The position numbers and the translations under genes were made by a program. Of a stretch of DNA of 64,000 nt, positions 12,891-24,430 are shown piece after piece. Within the stretch, counting starts at the first letter, position 1. Each line of letters opens with the position of its first letter. The notes beneath the pieces are model-generated. The model did no database searches. It was not told the origin of the DNA and saw nothing but the letters and a program-made list of their open reading frames with translations. Origin of the DNA: Sipunculus nudus (taxonomy: Eukaryota; Annelida; Sipuncula; Golfingiida; Sipunculidae); NCBI GenBank assembly GCA_026874595.1, contig CM049308.1, forward strand, positions 97,497,124 to 97,561,123. Direction: 5' to 3'.

Positions 12891-14645
12891 ATTTTTATAT
12901 CAATGCCATAAATCTGTCCTATTTCCCCAGGAGTGTAGAATACATAAGAATTGTTGACTTTCTTTGTTCTTTGTTAAATTGTGGATATATCTTATAACTG
13001 CATCAAACCAGAATTTATTAAATACAATTTGCCCACCTATTTTTAGGTGAGGGTTTATCCACAAGGTTTGATTTAAATAATCATTTGTTGTGTCTGGAGT
13101 ATGATAGTAAAATTTACACCAATCGTATAACATTTCTTTCCAGAATAAAGTGTTCTTTTTTAAGAAACAGAGTTGATCCAGATCTTCAGCATTACATTGC
13201 ATTTAAATATATATTCAGTCAAATTATTTAAACTACATTCAACTAGCTGTCATCAACCTTGTTTCAAATCTGAGCTCAATAATCTATTAACCCGGGCAAT
13301 TTTAGTTGACCATATGTCAACCATGTCTAAACCACCATTACTTTAAGATGCTATCAAAGTTAATCGTTTTACTTTATCTATTTTTTTTATTCCATATGAA
13401 AATAAAAAGCTTGCTTTCAACCTCTTTTAAAAAGGACACCGGAGGTTTAGGTAAAACAGACAACTGTTACTGCAGTTGTGATTTCAAGTCAGATTTAATG
13501 ACTGTGATCTTACCAACTGGTGTTAACTCTCTTTTTGAACAAAAAAATAATTAGTTGCTTAATTTTATTAAATCATGGCAAAAAGTTCATTTCATAAAGA
13601 TTTTGGAGTGTACAATTAATCTTAATGCCTAAAAACTTGTAATTGGTTCCTTCGTTAACTTCAAAATAAGTTTTATTATCTCTTCTTTATTGAATTCATG
13701 ATTACAAATGGGCATAATTGCTGTTATTTCTTTGTTAATTTTTAAACCACTCACGTTTTTAAATTTTTAAAATTGTTCTATAGCCTCTTTAGCCACCGGT
13801 TGTCCACCTCTTACGAATAAAGTAGAATCATCCGCATATTGAGAGATAATGTGTTTCACATTTCCAATTTCTATGCCTTTAGTATTATTATTGTCTATGA
13901 TTTTGGCAGCAAGAAGTTCTGTCAAAATAATATGTATAGATATGGTGAAAGGGGACAGCCTTGTCTAATTCCTCTGCTTACTGGGAAGAAACCTGGAAGA
14001 CCATCCATTATTTATGACACATGATGATATACCTTATAAAATATTATAATCCACTCACAGAAAGTATCACCAAAGTTGTAGTGTTTTAATGATTTCTGAA
14101 TAAATGACCATTCTAATGAATCGAAAGCCGTTTCAAAAATTTTTATTATTAAATTGGCTTTTATTTTATTTTTAGTACAATAATTCATCAAATTATAAGT
14201 TCTACTGAAGCTCTCACCAATATATCTGTTTTTAAGAAAATAAGTCTGATCTGGATGGATTAAGTTTTGGAGGACCCTCTGAAATCTACGAGCCATACAT
14301 TTAGTCAGTAATTTATAATCTGTATATTTATTAAAAATATTGGTCTCCAATTCTTAAGTATAGTTGTGTCTTTTCATTTGTGCGGGATCAATGTAATAAT
14401 TCCTTGTCGTTGTGTAATATTTAAACTGCCATTTGCAGGAAAAAAAACTTATAAGCAGCTATCAGATCTATTTTAATTTGAATTATTTTCTCAATTTCTG
14501 ATTTTTTATCTTTTATATCCTCCATAATTTTATCATCAGGATTGTTGGAATCTTGTTGTTCTAAATGTTTCAAATTATTTTCTAACGGTTGTATCTCGCG
14601 TTCCAAAGGCTTGAATTTTAGCTGTGAAACGTCTGTTAACAATCA
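12890..14645 (-). pseudogene. Decayed L1/Tx1-type LINE, ORF2 remnant
   Basis: Minus-strand remnant of a non-LTR retrotransposon ORF2. In element order I read a coiled-coil-like linker (14,642-14,421), the pre-palm block QRQGIITLIPHK with LKNWRP (about 14,400-14,330), then TDYKLLTKCMARRFQRVL and HPDQTYFLKNRYIGE. The motif A region reads FETAFDSLEW, where the conserved Asp-Phe-Glu context is degraded. Motif B is RGIRQGCPLSPYLYILF (about 13,985-13,935), and the catalytic YADD lies at 13,838-13,827. Further on are RELTPVGKITVIKS and a C-terminal block with WINPHLKIGGQIVF (13,202-12,900). Frameshifts, for example just after PYLYILF, and stops break the frame. The endonuclease and probably ~140 residues before the palm are missing. 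Naming the L1/Tx1 clade rests on recognised motifs, not on a search. Confidence 0.88.
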
Positions 14646-15155
14646 TGTTCCATCAACTGAATTTTTAGTTGTGAATGCTGTCATCACATATTTTGAGAAC
14701 GTTGGAATCAGTGAATGTAGTGAAAGTATTAGCGTTATGATACTGAAAGTAATAGATTTTACCCGATTACTTTTTAGTTGTGAAGTAAACACAGAGACAC
14801 CAAGTGAAACACTGTACAAGTTGACCGATACCCCTGTCAGTAAGCAGGGTATGTACATAGTAAACATATTGACCCCCTGTGCTTCAGCTCGCTGACAGCA
14901 AGACAGAATATCGATATCCCGGCCAATCTGTTGCCGCTTAACGCCTACATCCCAGGTCACCCCACTCAAAGCACGTCAGGCAAGGCGCCTGATCCTCAGC
15001 CCATCTTACCATAATTTATTACATGTGGCATCCTGTGTTTATTAAAGCCAGTAAAGCCATCCGTGACGAACAGCAGGTTATCATAGTAGAATTTTAAGAC
15101 ACGGTCTAAAGTTGAGTAGATCAGGTCCTTCCGGGCATGTCTTAAAATGTCAGAA
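14646..15155. other. Unique spacer 5' of the LINE remnant
   Basis: Short frames occur on both strands, but I recognise no protein. The LINE endonuclease would be expected here if the element were full length. I see no trace of it, so the element is 5'-truncated near 14,645. Confidence 0.45.
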
Positions 15156-15159
15156 ACAA

Positions 15160-15545
15160 CACCATCTTCATCACCAGGTCGGCGTCCATTATTGCCAGGT
15201 CCACGTTCACCATCACCAGGTCGACGTTCATTATTGCCAGGTCCACGTTCACCATCACCAGGGGGACGTTCATTATTGCGATGTCCACGTTCATCATCAC
15301 CAGGCCAGCGATCATTATTGCGATGTCCACGTTCACCATCACCAGGTCGGCGTTCATTATTGCCAGGTCCACGTTCACCATCACCAGGTCGGCGTTCATT
15401 ATTACCAGGTCCACGTTCACCATCACCAGGTCGGCTTTCATTATTGCCAGGTCCATGTTCACTAACACCAGGTCGGCGTTCATTATTACCAGGTCCACGT
15501 TCACCATTAACAGGTCGGAGTTTATGTTTACCTGGTCCATTTTCA
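15160..15545. repeat. 42-bp tandem array (2 x 21 bp)
   Basis: About nine copies of a 42-bp unit made of two 21-bp halves. One half contains CCAGGTCCACGTTCACCATC and the other CCAGGTCGGCGTTCATTATT. The multiple-of-3 period keeps four or more frames open, giving proline/serine-, histidine/valine- or aspartate/methionine-rich artefact proteins. Confidence 0.9.
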
Positions 15546-16690
15546 TTATCATTAGGTCCACATTCATCATCACCAGGTCCACTTTTCATTATTACCAGGT
15601 CCACATTCATTATCATAATGTCCATATTCATCATCACCAGGTCCATGTTCATTATAACCAAGTCCATATTCTTTATCATTGCATCCATATTCATCATCAC
15701 CGTATCCGCTTTTCATTATTACCAGGTCCATGTTCATTATCATTAGGTCCACATTTATCGTCATCAGGTCGACTTTTCATTATAACCTGGTCCATGTTCA
15801 TTATCATTAGGTCCACATTCATCATCACCAAGTAACTTTTCGTCATTACGAGGTCCATGTTCATTATAATTCATTAGGTCAACATTTATCATCCCCAGGT
15901 CCCCTCTCATCATTACCAGGTCCACGTTCATTATCATTAGGTCCACGTTCATCGTCATCATGTCCACTTTTCATTATTACTAGGTCCATGTCCATTATCA
16001 TTAGGTCCACGTTCATCGTCACCAAGTTAACTTTTCATCATTACGAGGTCGATGTTCATTATCATTAGGTCAACATTTATCATCCCCAGGTCCCCTCTCA
16101 TCATTACCAGGTTCACGTTCATTATCATTAGGTCCACGTTCATCGTCATCATGTCCACTTTTCATTATTACTAGGTCCATGTCCATTATCATTAGGTCCA
16201 CGTTCATCGTCACCAAGTCAACTTTTCATCATTACGAGGTCCATGTTCATTATCATTAGGTCCACGTTCATCGTCACCAAGTTAACTTTTCAGCATTACG
16301 AGGTCGATGTTCATTATCATTAGGTCAACATTTATCATCCCCAGGTCCCCTCTCATCATTACCAGGTCCACGTTCATTATCATTAGGTCCACGTTCATCG
16401 TCATCATGTCCACTTTTCATCATTACTAGGTCCATGTTCATTATCATTAGGTCCACGTTCATCGTCACCAAGTTAACTTTTCATCATTACGAGGTCGATG
16501 TTCATTATCATTAGGTCAACAATTATCATCCCCAGGTCCCCTCTCATCATTACCAAGTCCACGTTCATTATCATTAGGTCCACGTTAATCGTCATCGATC
16601 ATCATGTCCACTTTTCATCATTACTAGGTCCATGTTCATTATCATTAGGTCCACGTTCATCGTCATCATGTCAACTTTTAATCATTACCT
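15546..16690. repeat. 21-bp-based array with ~191-bp higher-order repeat
   Basis: Continuation of the preceding family with more variable units (TCATTAGGTCCACGTTCATC and relatives). A composite unit marked by AACATTTATCATCCCCAGG starts at 15,881, 16,072 and 16,327, and with one base changed at 16,518. The spacings are 191, 255 and 191 bp. The 255-bp interval contains an extra ~64-bp block. Confidence 0.87.
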
Positions 16691-16915
16691 CTGGGATAAC
16701 ATTATGGTACACTTCCCGGGACAAAATTGTGGTCCACTTCCCGGGATAATATTCTTATACACTTCCCAGGATAATATTCTGGTACAAATCCTGGGATAAT
16801 ATTCTCGTACACTTTCTAGGATAACATTCTGGTACACTTCCCAGGATAATATTCCGGTACACTTTCCGGGATAACATTCCGGTACACTTCCCAGGATAAT
16901 ATTCTGATACATCCA
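16690..16915. repeat. 25-bp tandem array
   Basis: About nine copies of a 25-bp unit with the core GGATAATATTCTGGTACACT followed by TCCCA. It abuts the 21/42-bp array directly but is unrelated in sequence. Confidence 0.87.
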
Positions 16916-17915
16916 GGCACAAAAGGGTTTCCCGGTCAATTCCTCTTTTCTCGTTATTATTACCATTAAGTTTTAATTAAATCTTTATTCGTTTCAAGCC
17001 GAAGGCTATCTACTTATTGAGGCGGTACTAAAGAATTTACTATATGAGATGATTGCATTGTCATTCTGCATTTAATGTCACGTATATTCTCAAATGTATA
17101 ATTTATACACCATGATAACTGAAATAAGTCATATGGAGGTCTTAGCAGGAACCCCTCTAACCTCAAGGCAAGCAGCGCACAAGAGGTTACCCACACTACT
17201 GTGTGCCTCTCACGCTATGTATCATCAACAACAATACTATCACAATAACGACAAAACCAATTGAAACTTGGAAGAACAAAAAAAGTATTTACATAGAACA
17301 TAATAAGGGGTTAAAATAGTTTGATTAATCACCACGTGCAGCCGCAGGGAAGGCGAGTGCAGATGCGTGATATTTTCACATATTTTGACAGATGTTAGAC
17401 CCTAAGTGGAAACTGCATCCATGACTACTGTGATTCTGTGGAAAATTTGTTTTCTTTTTTTAATAAACATCTCACAGTTTACATAGATCAGCTTGCATCA
17501 TGTTCCACCAAACAGATCGAGGCAACCGCCAAAATCTTGTTTACTTTCTAGGAACATTCGCCATATATGATAAAACGTTTAATCATAAATAAGACCAGGC
17601 CTATATTTGCTTTTTAACATTTTATATCCATGCCTGAGCTGGGTTGTCCCGCTATATAGGTCCGTACACAATTTATAGTTGACATTATTTATAGCATGCA
17701 TATAAATCATCCATCCACTAAATCGTTTTATCTCCAGCATGAATCGATAAACAAATTTGGTCCCTTGAATAATTCTATTCTAAAACACTTTATATTAACA
17801 AAAGCAACTAACCTAAAACATAAATATATTCATTTTTGAGCTTATATGTAAACTTCTTTTTTACCTTGGGTGTTAGCTTATAGAGATATTAGTTCCGCAT
17901 TAACATGCATTTGAT
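16916..17915. other. Unique AT-rich sequence, no gene recognised
   Basis: About 1 kb of non-repetitive AT-rich sequence. A 60-residue minus-strand frame at 17,014-17,196 resembles nothing I recognise. I see no RNA gene or mobile element here. Confidence 0.5.
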
Positions 17916-17917
17916 CG

Positions 17918-18670
17918 GACCCTATAGGAGACTCCATGCCCGAGCCCGGCCCCTTTGAGTCACCCTGATGAAAGCGATTATGTGCACATTAACACAAAAG
18001 TCAAAAGAAATTTTCTCATTTTCAAGTTTTTTCTGGTGTTCTTTACATGGGCAACTCCTGATGGGCCCGGGCCCCTTTAGTTCCTTAGGATCACACCCTA
18101 TTAGAAGCTCTATATTTACGCTTCGCAAAATACGTGACTTTCACATATTAATCATTTCGTGTATTTTCTTGTAAAATCCTCAGTTAAAATAAAACTAACT
18201 AAGAATTTTATGTTTTCAAACATTTCATTGTTGGGCCCTAAAGGGAATTCATGGCCGGCCAGGGCCCCTTTAGGCCCCTCGGGTCAACCCCGATTAAAAA
18301 CTCAATATACATGCTTCTCAAATGACACATCTGGCCGACTAGGACCCTCTCGGGGTCTCCTAACTAAAACTTATATAAGCTAAAATAAATACTATTAATG
18401 AGACTTCTGTGGGGCACTAGCTGCTGTCGCCTTCTTATGGACATTCGAAAATGTAGTCTTTATGGTAAATTGTTTATTGTGGCAATCTGTCGATCTTATA
18501 AAAGTTAATTTATCTATGCTCGTACTTCTGGGGGATTTTTTTGGTGCCAAATCGGCCTGGGCTGCCCTAATGCAACAACTTCTACATTTCAAACATATTA
18601 TTCTGCTCCATAGGAAATTGCTGGTCGGTCTTGGCCCCCCTTGGGCTCTTCGGATCCCGGTACGGTGAAC
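17918..18670. repeat. Degenerate GC-rich dispersed repeat, about five copies
   Basis: GC-rich patches in AT-rich sequence share a pattern of GGGCCC, then CATGGCCGG or a relative, then GGCCCCTTTAGG and GGGTCA or GGATC. In the better copies ATTARAARCTC follows. Copies lie near 17,920, 18,050, 18,232, 18,330 and 18,612. They are too diverged and unevenly spaced to be a young array. I read them as an old tandem or dispersed repeat. Confidence 0.5.
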
Positions 18671-19169
18671 CCACCTCTCATAAGGCCTGTCGCCTTGTTG
18701 GAATTCGTAACTTCGATATGAAAAACAAATTGCCGGACTGGATCCTGTGTTTGCCAAAGACACGGGCGAAAGTGTATCCCAGCATGTCAAGATTTAGAGG
18801 ACAAGTTTAATCAATATCAACTCATCGATGCTGGTGATTATTTGTCACCTATTTTCCATATTTATTCAATCACCAGCCTTTAACAAAAATTGGTATGTAA
18901 AGTGTTTTCTATATAAGCATATTTTAGAGGGTTGCCCGTTCGACTATTTCTGGCATCTGCCTACCCGTCACATTACTAATAGTTGCAATTATCCTGAGAT
19001 ATTTGGTGACAACCATTATATAAGTTATGCAATCAAACGAAATAATAAAATTTAAATTTACATTAAAACATTATTTTGAAAATAATTAAATTCAGTTATT
19101 CCTCTCTGCATCCAATTTTATTTGCTATAATCAAATATCAGTTACATTATAAATATTCCTGTTAAATAC
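18671..19169. other. Unique sequence, no gene recognised
   Basis: AT-rich non-repetitive sequence. Open frames on both strands look random, and I find no motif in them. Confidence 0.4.
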
Positions 19170-19184
19170 GGTACTCACGGCTGC

Positions 19185-19620
19185 AGCTGTGCTTAAGATA
19201 TTTGGGTAAAAACATTTTATATGAAAACATATCAACATGTCAAATTTTGCGATCGACTAAACTTAAGGTTCACCAAAGAGAGCATTTTGAAAATAATTCC
19301 ATGTAATTCATACTCATCTGATACCCAATATCCAAACGAATTGTCAACTTTGGTATTAAAGCTAAATCGTTAGAGGTTTCTTGGCTTTTCTACAGCAGAA
19401 AATATTGCTTCGGATCCCAAAAAGTAGGTAAACCCAGTGGCGCCACTTAAAACCCCGACAGATTGCTGTTGAAGACTAGAGCTGTTCCTGAGATACGGCA
19501 TCATGTATGCAAACACATCTAATTGTCAAATTTTGCGACTGAACAAAATTTTCAGTTCCTCAAAAAACACCATTTTGCAAACAATTTGATGCAATTAACA
19601 CTCCTTATCCTCTTCCTCTA
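19185..19620. repeat. Diverged two-copy direct repeat, 286-bp spacing
   Basis: Two diverged copies each run GCTGTNCNTNAGATA, then AAACA, then TGTCAAATTTTGCGA, then CATTTTG, then AATTCA or relatives. The shared TGTCAAATTTTGCGA starts at 19,238 and at 19,524. An old tandem duplication is the simplest reading. Confidence 0.6.
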
Positions 19621-19700
19621 ATAAGTTTTTATTTTGACATAAAAGGCCAAATATTAATTCCTTATGACATACCTTAGAAAGGGGGAAAAGTTGCAACAAA

Positions 19701-21995
19701 CGACTTCAAAATACCTGATGAAAACACCTGCAGCAGTAAGCGACCTCAATATACCTGATGATAACACCTGCAGCAGCAAACGACCTCAATATACCTGATG
19801 ATAACACCTGCAGCAGCAAACGACCTCAATATACCTGATGATAACACCTGCAGCAGCAAACGACCTCAATATACCTGATGATAACACCTGCAGCAGCAAG
19901 CGACCTCAGTATACCTGATGATAACACCTGCAGCAGCAAGCGACCTAAATATACCTGATGATAACACCTGCAGCAGCAAACGACCTCAATATACCTGATG
20001 ATAACACCTGCAGCAGCAAGCGACCTCAGTATACCTGATGATAACACCTGCAGCAGCAAACGACCTCAATATACCTGATGATAACACCTGCAGCAGCAAA
20101 CGACCTCAATATACCTGATGATAACACCTGCAGCAGCAAGCGACCTCAGTATACCTGATGATAACACCTGCAGCAGCAAACGACCTCAATATACCTGATG
20201 ATAACACCTGCAGCAGCAAGCGACCTCAGTATACCTGATGATAACACCTGCAGCAGCAAACGACCTCAGTATACCTGATGATAACACCTGCAGCAGCAAA
20301 CGACCTCAGTATACCTGATGATAACACCTGCAGCAGCAAACGACCTCAGTATACCTGATGATAACACCTGCAGCAGCAAGCGACCTCAGTATACCTGATG
20401 ATAACACCTGCAGCAGCAAGCGACCTCAGTATACCTGATGATAACACCTGCAGCAGCAAGCGACCTCAATATACCTGATGATAACACCTGCAGCAGCAAG
20501 CGACCTCAATATACCTGATGATAACACCTGCAGCAGTAATCGACCTCAATATACCTGATGATAACACCTGCAGCAGTAATCGACCTCAATATACCTGATG
20601 ATAACACCTGCAGCAGCAAGCGACCTCAATATACCTGATGATAACACCTGCAGCAGTAAGCGACCTCAATATACCTTATGATAACACCTGCAGCAGTAAT
20701 CGACCTCAATATACCTGATGATAACACCTGCAGCAGTAATCGACCTCAATATACCTGATGATAACACCTGCAGCAGCAAGCGACCTCAATATACCTGATG
20801 ATAACACCTGCAGCAGTAAGCGACCTCAATATACCTGATGATAATACCTGCAGCAGTAAGCGACCTAAATATACCTGATGATAACACCTGCAGCAGCAAA
20901 CGACCTAAATATACTTGATGATTACACCTGCAGCAGCAAACGACCTCAATATACCTGATGATAACACCTGCAGCAGCAAACGACCTCAATATACCTGATG
21001 ATAACACCTGCAGCAGCAAGCGACCTCAATATACCTGATGATAACACCTGCAGCAGCAAGCGACCTCAGTATACCTGATGATAACACCTGCAGCAGCAAG
21101 CGACCTCAGTATACCCGATGATAACACCTGCAGCAGCAAGCGACCTCAGTATACCCGATGATAACACCTGCAGCAGCAAGCACCCTGCGTATACCTGATG
21201 ATAACACCTGCAGCAGCAAGCGACCTCAGTATACCCGATGATAACACCTGCAGCAGCAAGCGACCTCAGTTTACCTTATGATATCACCTGTAGCAGCAAG
21301 CGACCTCAGTATACCCGATGATAACACCTGCAGCAGCAAGCGACCTCAGTATACCCGATGATAACACCTGCAGCAGCAAGCGACCTCAGTTTACCATATG
21401 ATAACACCTGTAGCAGCAAGCGACCTCAGTATACCCGATGATAACACCTGCAGCAGCAAGCGACCTCAGTATACCCGATGATAACACCTGCAGCAGCAAG
21501 CGACCTCAGTTTACCTTATGATAACACCTGTAGCAGCAAGCGACCTCAGTATACCTGATGATAACACCTGCAGCAGCAAGCGACCTCAGTATACCTGATG
21601 ATAACACCTGCAACAGCAAGCGACCTCAGTATATCCGATGATAACACCTGCAGCAGCAAGCGACCTCAGTATAACCGATGATAACACCTGCAGCAGCAAG
21701 CGACCTCAGTATACCTGATGATAACACCTGCAGCAGTAAGCGACGTCAGTTTAACTACTGATAATATCTGCAGTGGAAAGCGACCTCTTTATACCTGAAC
21801 ATAACATCTACAGTGCTAAGGGATCTCAATATACCTGATGTTAAAATCTGCAGTGGAAAGCGACCTCCTAATACCTGATGATAATATCTGCAGTGCTAAG
21901 CGACCTCATTATACCTGATTTTAATATCTGCAGTGATAAGCGACCTCATTATACCTGACCATAACATCTACAGTGGTAAGCGACTTCAATATACC
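19701..21995. repeat. 40-bp tandem array (satellite B1)
   Basis: About 57 copies of a 40-bp unit with the cores CGACCTCAATATACCTGATG and ATAACACCTGCAGCAGCAAG. Unit starts stay exactly on a 40-bp grid from 19,741 to 21,981, with no net insertion or deletion over 56 units. Most units contain a CTGCAG site. The rightmost units (from about 21,740) diverge toward CATCTACAGTGGTAAG, the form seen in the next array. Confidence 0.96.
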
Positions 21996-22232
21996 TGCTG
22001 TAACAGCGAATTGTGAACTTTTTAATGTTATACAATGGTTTATAGTAGCAATTTCACGTTTTAAGTAAATTTGAATTTTGGAAATAAGGGATGTAACTAA
22101 GGTTATTAACATATGTTCTAATTGTAAATAATTTATTTTTGTTTTGTTTAGTCAATGCATGTATTGTTCTGGTATAATTTCCAATATATATGTGTATATA
22201 CATATATATATATATATTAACATCATTAAAGT
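21996..22232. other. AT-rich spacer with TA microsatellite
   Basis: Spacer between two 40-bp arrays. It contains an alternating TA/TG/CA tract at about 22,183-22,219. No gene. Confidence 0.7.
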
Positions 22233-23660
22233 AGCAATTAATCTCAATGCATCTGATGATAACATCTAAAGTTATTATCAACCTCAAGGCATCTGATGAT
22301 TACATCTACAGTAGTTTTCAACCTCAAAGCATCTGATGATAACATCTATAGTAGTAATCAACCTCAAGGCATCTGATGATAACATCTAAAGTAGTTATCA
22401 ACCTCAAGGCATCTTATAATAACATCTACAGTAGTAATCAACCTCAAGGCATCTTATGATAACATCTAAAATAGTTATCAACCTCAAGACATCTGATGAT
22501 AACATCTACAGTAGATATCAACTTCAAGACATCTGATGATAACATCTACCGTAGATATCAACTTCAAGGCATCTGATGATAACATCTACAGTAGTAATCA
22601 ACCTCAAGGCATCTTATGATAACATCTAAAATAGTTATCAACCTCAAGACATCTGATGATAACATCAACAGTAGATATCAACTTCAAGACATCTGATGAT
22701 AACATCTACCGTAGATATCAACTTCAAGGCATCTGATGATAACATCTACAGTAGTAATCAACCTCAAGACATCTGATGATAACATCTACAGTAAATATCG
22801 ACCTCAAGGCATATGATGATAACATCTGCAGTAGTAATCAACCTCAAGGCATCTTATGATAACATCTAAAATAGTTATCAACCTCAAGACATCTGATGAT
22901 AACATCAACAGTAGATATCAACTTCAAGACATCTGATGATAACATCTACCGTAGATATCAACTTCAAGGCATCTGATGATAACATCTACAGTAGTAATCA
23001 ACCTCAAGACATCTGATGATAACATCTACAGTAGATATCGACCTCAAGGCATCTGATGATAACATCTACAGTAGTAATCAACCTCAAGGCATCTTATGAT
23101 AACATCTATAGTAGATATCAACCTCAAGACATCTGATGATAACATCTACAGTAGTTATCAACCTCAAGGCATCTTATGATAACATCTAAAATAGTAATCA
23201 ACTCAAGGCATCTGATGATAACATCTACAGTAGAAATCAACCTCAAGGCATCTTATGATAACATCTACAGTAGTTATCAAGCTCAAAGCATCTGATAATA
23301 ACATGTACAGTAGTTATCAAGCTCAAGGCATCTGATGATAACATCTGCAGTAGTTATCAACCTCAAAGCATCTGATGATGACAACTACAGTAGTTATCAA
23401 CCTCAATTCATCTGATGAAAATATCTGCACTAGTGAACAACCTCAATATAACGGGTGATAACATATGCAGTAGTAAACAACCTCAATGTATCTGATGATA
23501 ACATCAGCATGTTAAATGACCTCAGTATATTTGATGATAACATCTGCAGTAGTAAATAACCTCAATAAATTTTATGATACATCTGCAGTGGTAAGCGACC
23601 TCATTATACCTGATGATAACACCTGTACTGGTAAACAGCATCAATATGTCTTGTGATACT
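22233..23660. repeat. 40-bp tandem array (satellite B2)
   Basis: About 35 copies of a 40-bp unit with the cores ACCTCAAGGCATCTGATGAT and AACATCTACAGTAGTAATCA. It aligns along its length with satellite B1. Higher-order structure is clear: the block at 22,621-22,760 recurs at 22,861-23,000 (240 bp, 6 units), and a 4-unit (160-bp) shift links 22,461 to 22,621. Copies decay toward both ends. Confidence 0.94.
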
Positions 23661-24230
23661 GAAACCGGCAGCAGTAGACAATAATACCGAAAAATAAATC
23701 TATATGATATTAATAAGACTCTAAGCAGTAAATAAAAGCCATCTATAGATTATTGTGAAACCTTTGGCGGTAAGTAACATCAATATATGTGATGATAATG
23801 GAAACCTCTAATGTAAGCATTAAAAAGATAAATGATAACAATGATAACCGGAAACAATAAGTGATAATGGCTTAATACAGATGATTACTTCTTAATGCCA
23901 GGTCATTCAGGATACCACTTGATACTCTAACGCCCTTGTTAGTCCTCAGTTTTCCAGGTATTGATGCATAGATAGCAAAGAAAATGAACCGGCTGTTATA
24001 AGTCTCGAAAAGGTTGTAAAATTATGCAAGACATATACAGTGTGTATGAGTCAGCCTCATTTTTTGTTGTTTCACATATTGTTATTCCCTGTGTATAACG
24101 TTATTATAGGATATACCCTTGATTCTCCGTCTGTTCGACTTGAGATGCCGACTGCAGGTATTTATGTTAAAAATATATATAACATTTTATTAGCTATCAT
24201 GAGCAGGTGAATCTCAGGTGAAAGGCCTAC
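23661..24230 (-). other. Putative globin intron 1, proximal part
   Basis: Sequence immediately 3' (minus strand) of the globin exon donor. It begins GTAGGC at 24,230. It contains a few last degenerate traces of the 40-bp repeat and otherwise no recognised feature. I searched it and the other non-array sequence down to 17,000 by eye for a second globin exon (E-F helix region with its histidines) and found none. The intron is therefore long or the exon lies outside the window. Confidence 0.45.
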
Positions 24231-24430
24231 CTCAACATGCAGTCTTTGGCTGTTTTCTCCATCGCCCTTGATATCGCTTTCCAGTTATTTTTTAACATAA
24301 ACACTTGGCGGTAATTCTGGAAAGGCAGTCTGGGATCCACTTCCTGTTTGGGCTGTACTGGTTTCTCGAGGACAGGACCATTTGTCTCTGGTGGTTTCGA
24401 CTTGGATTTGGATCCGCCCATGTCTGCTGC
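24231..24430 (-). CDS. Globin, first coding exon (partial gene)
   Basis: Minus-strand exon encoding 63 full codons plus two bases, starting at the ATG at 24,421-24,419. The protein begins MGGSKSKSK, which fits an N-myristoylation signal (Gly2, Ser6) and suggests a membrane-attached globin. A short linker follows, then DPRLPF and the A-B helix region with LKNNWKAI (the conserved A-helix Trp) and CMLR. The exon ends after AG of the Arg codon at a GTAGGC donor (24,230). By myoglobin numbering that is position B12 phase 2, the classic conserved globin intron site. An acceptor with a pyrimidine-rich run ending TTTGCACAG abuts the exon at 24,431, so a 5'-untranslated exon lies further right. Heme ligands would be in later exons that I cannot see. 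The family call rests on helix pattern and intron phase. Its oxygen-binding or sensing role is unknown. Confidence 0.8.

Noticed and set aside
15147-15746. Pro/Ser/Arg-rich 199-residue frame
   Set aside because: It lies wholly in the 42/21-bp array, with rival open frames on both strands.
18395-18790. 131-residue minus-strand frame
   Set aside because: It runs through the degenerate GC-rich repeat patches, which deplete stops. No domain is recognisable, and it does not resemble the missing globin exon.
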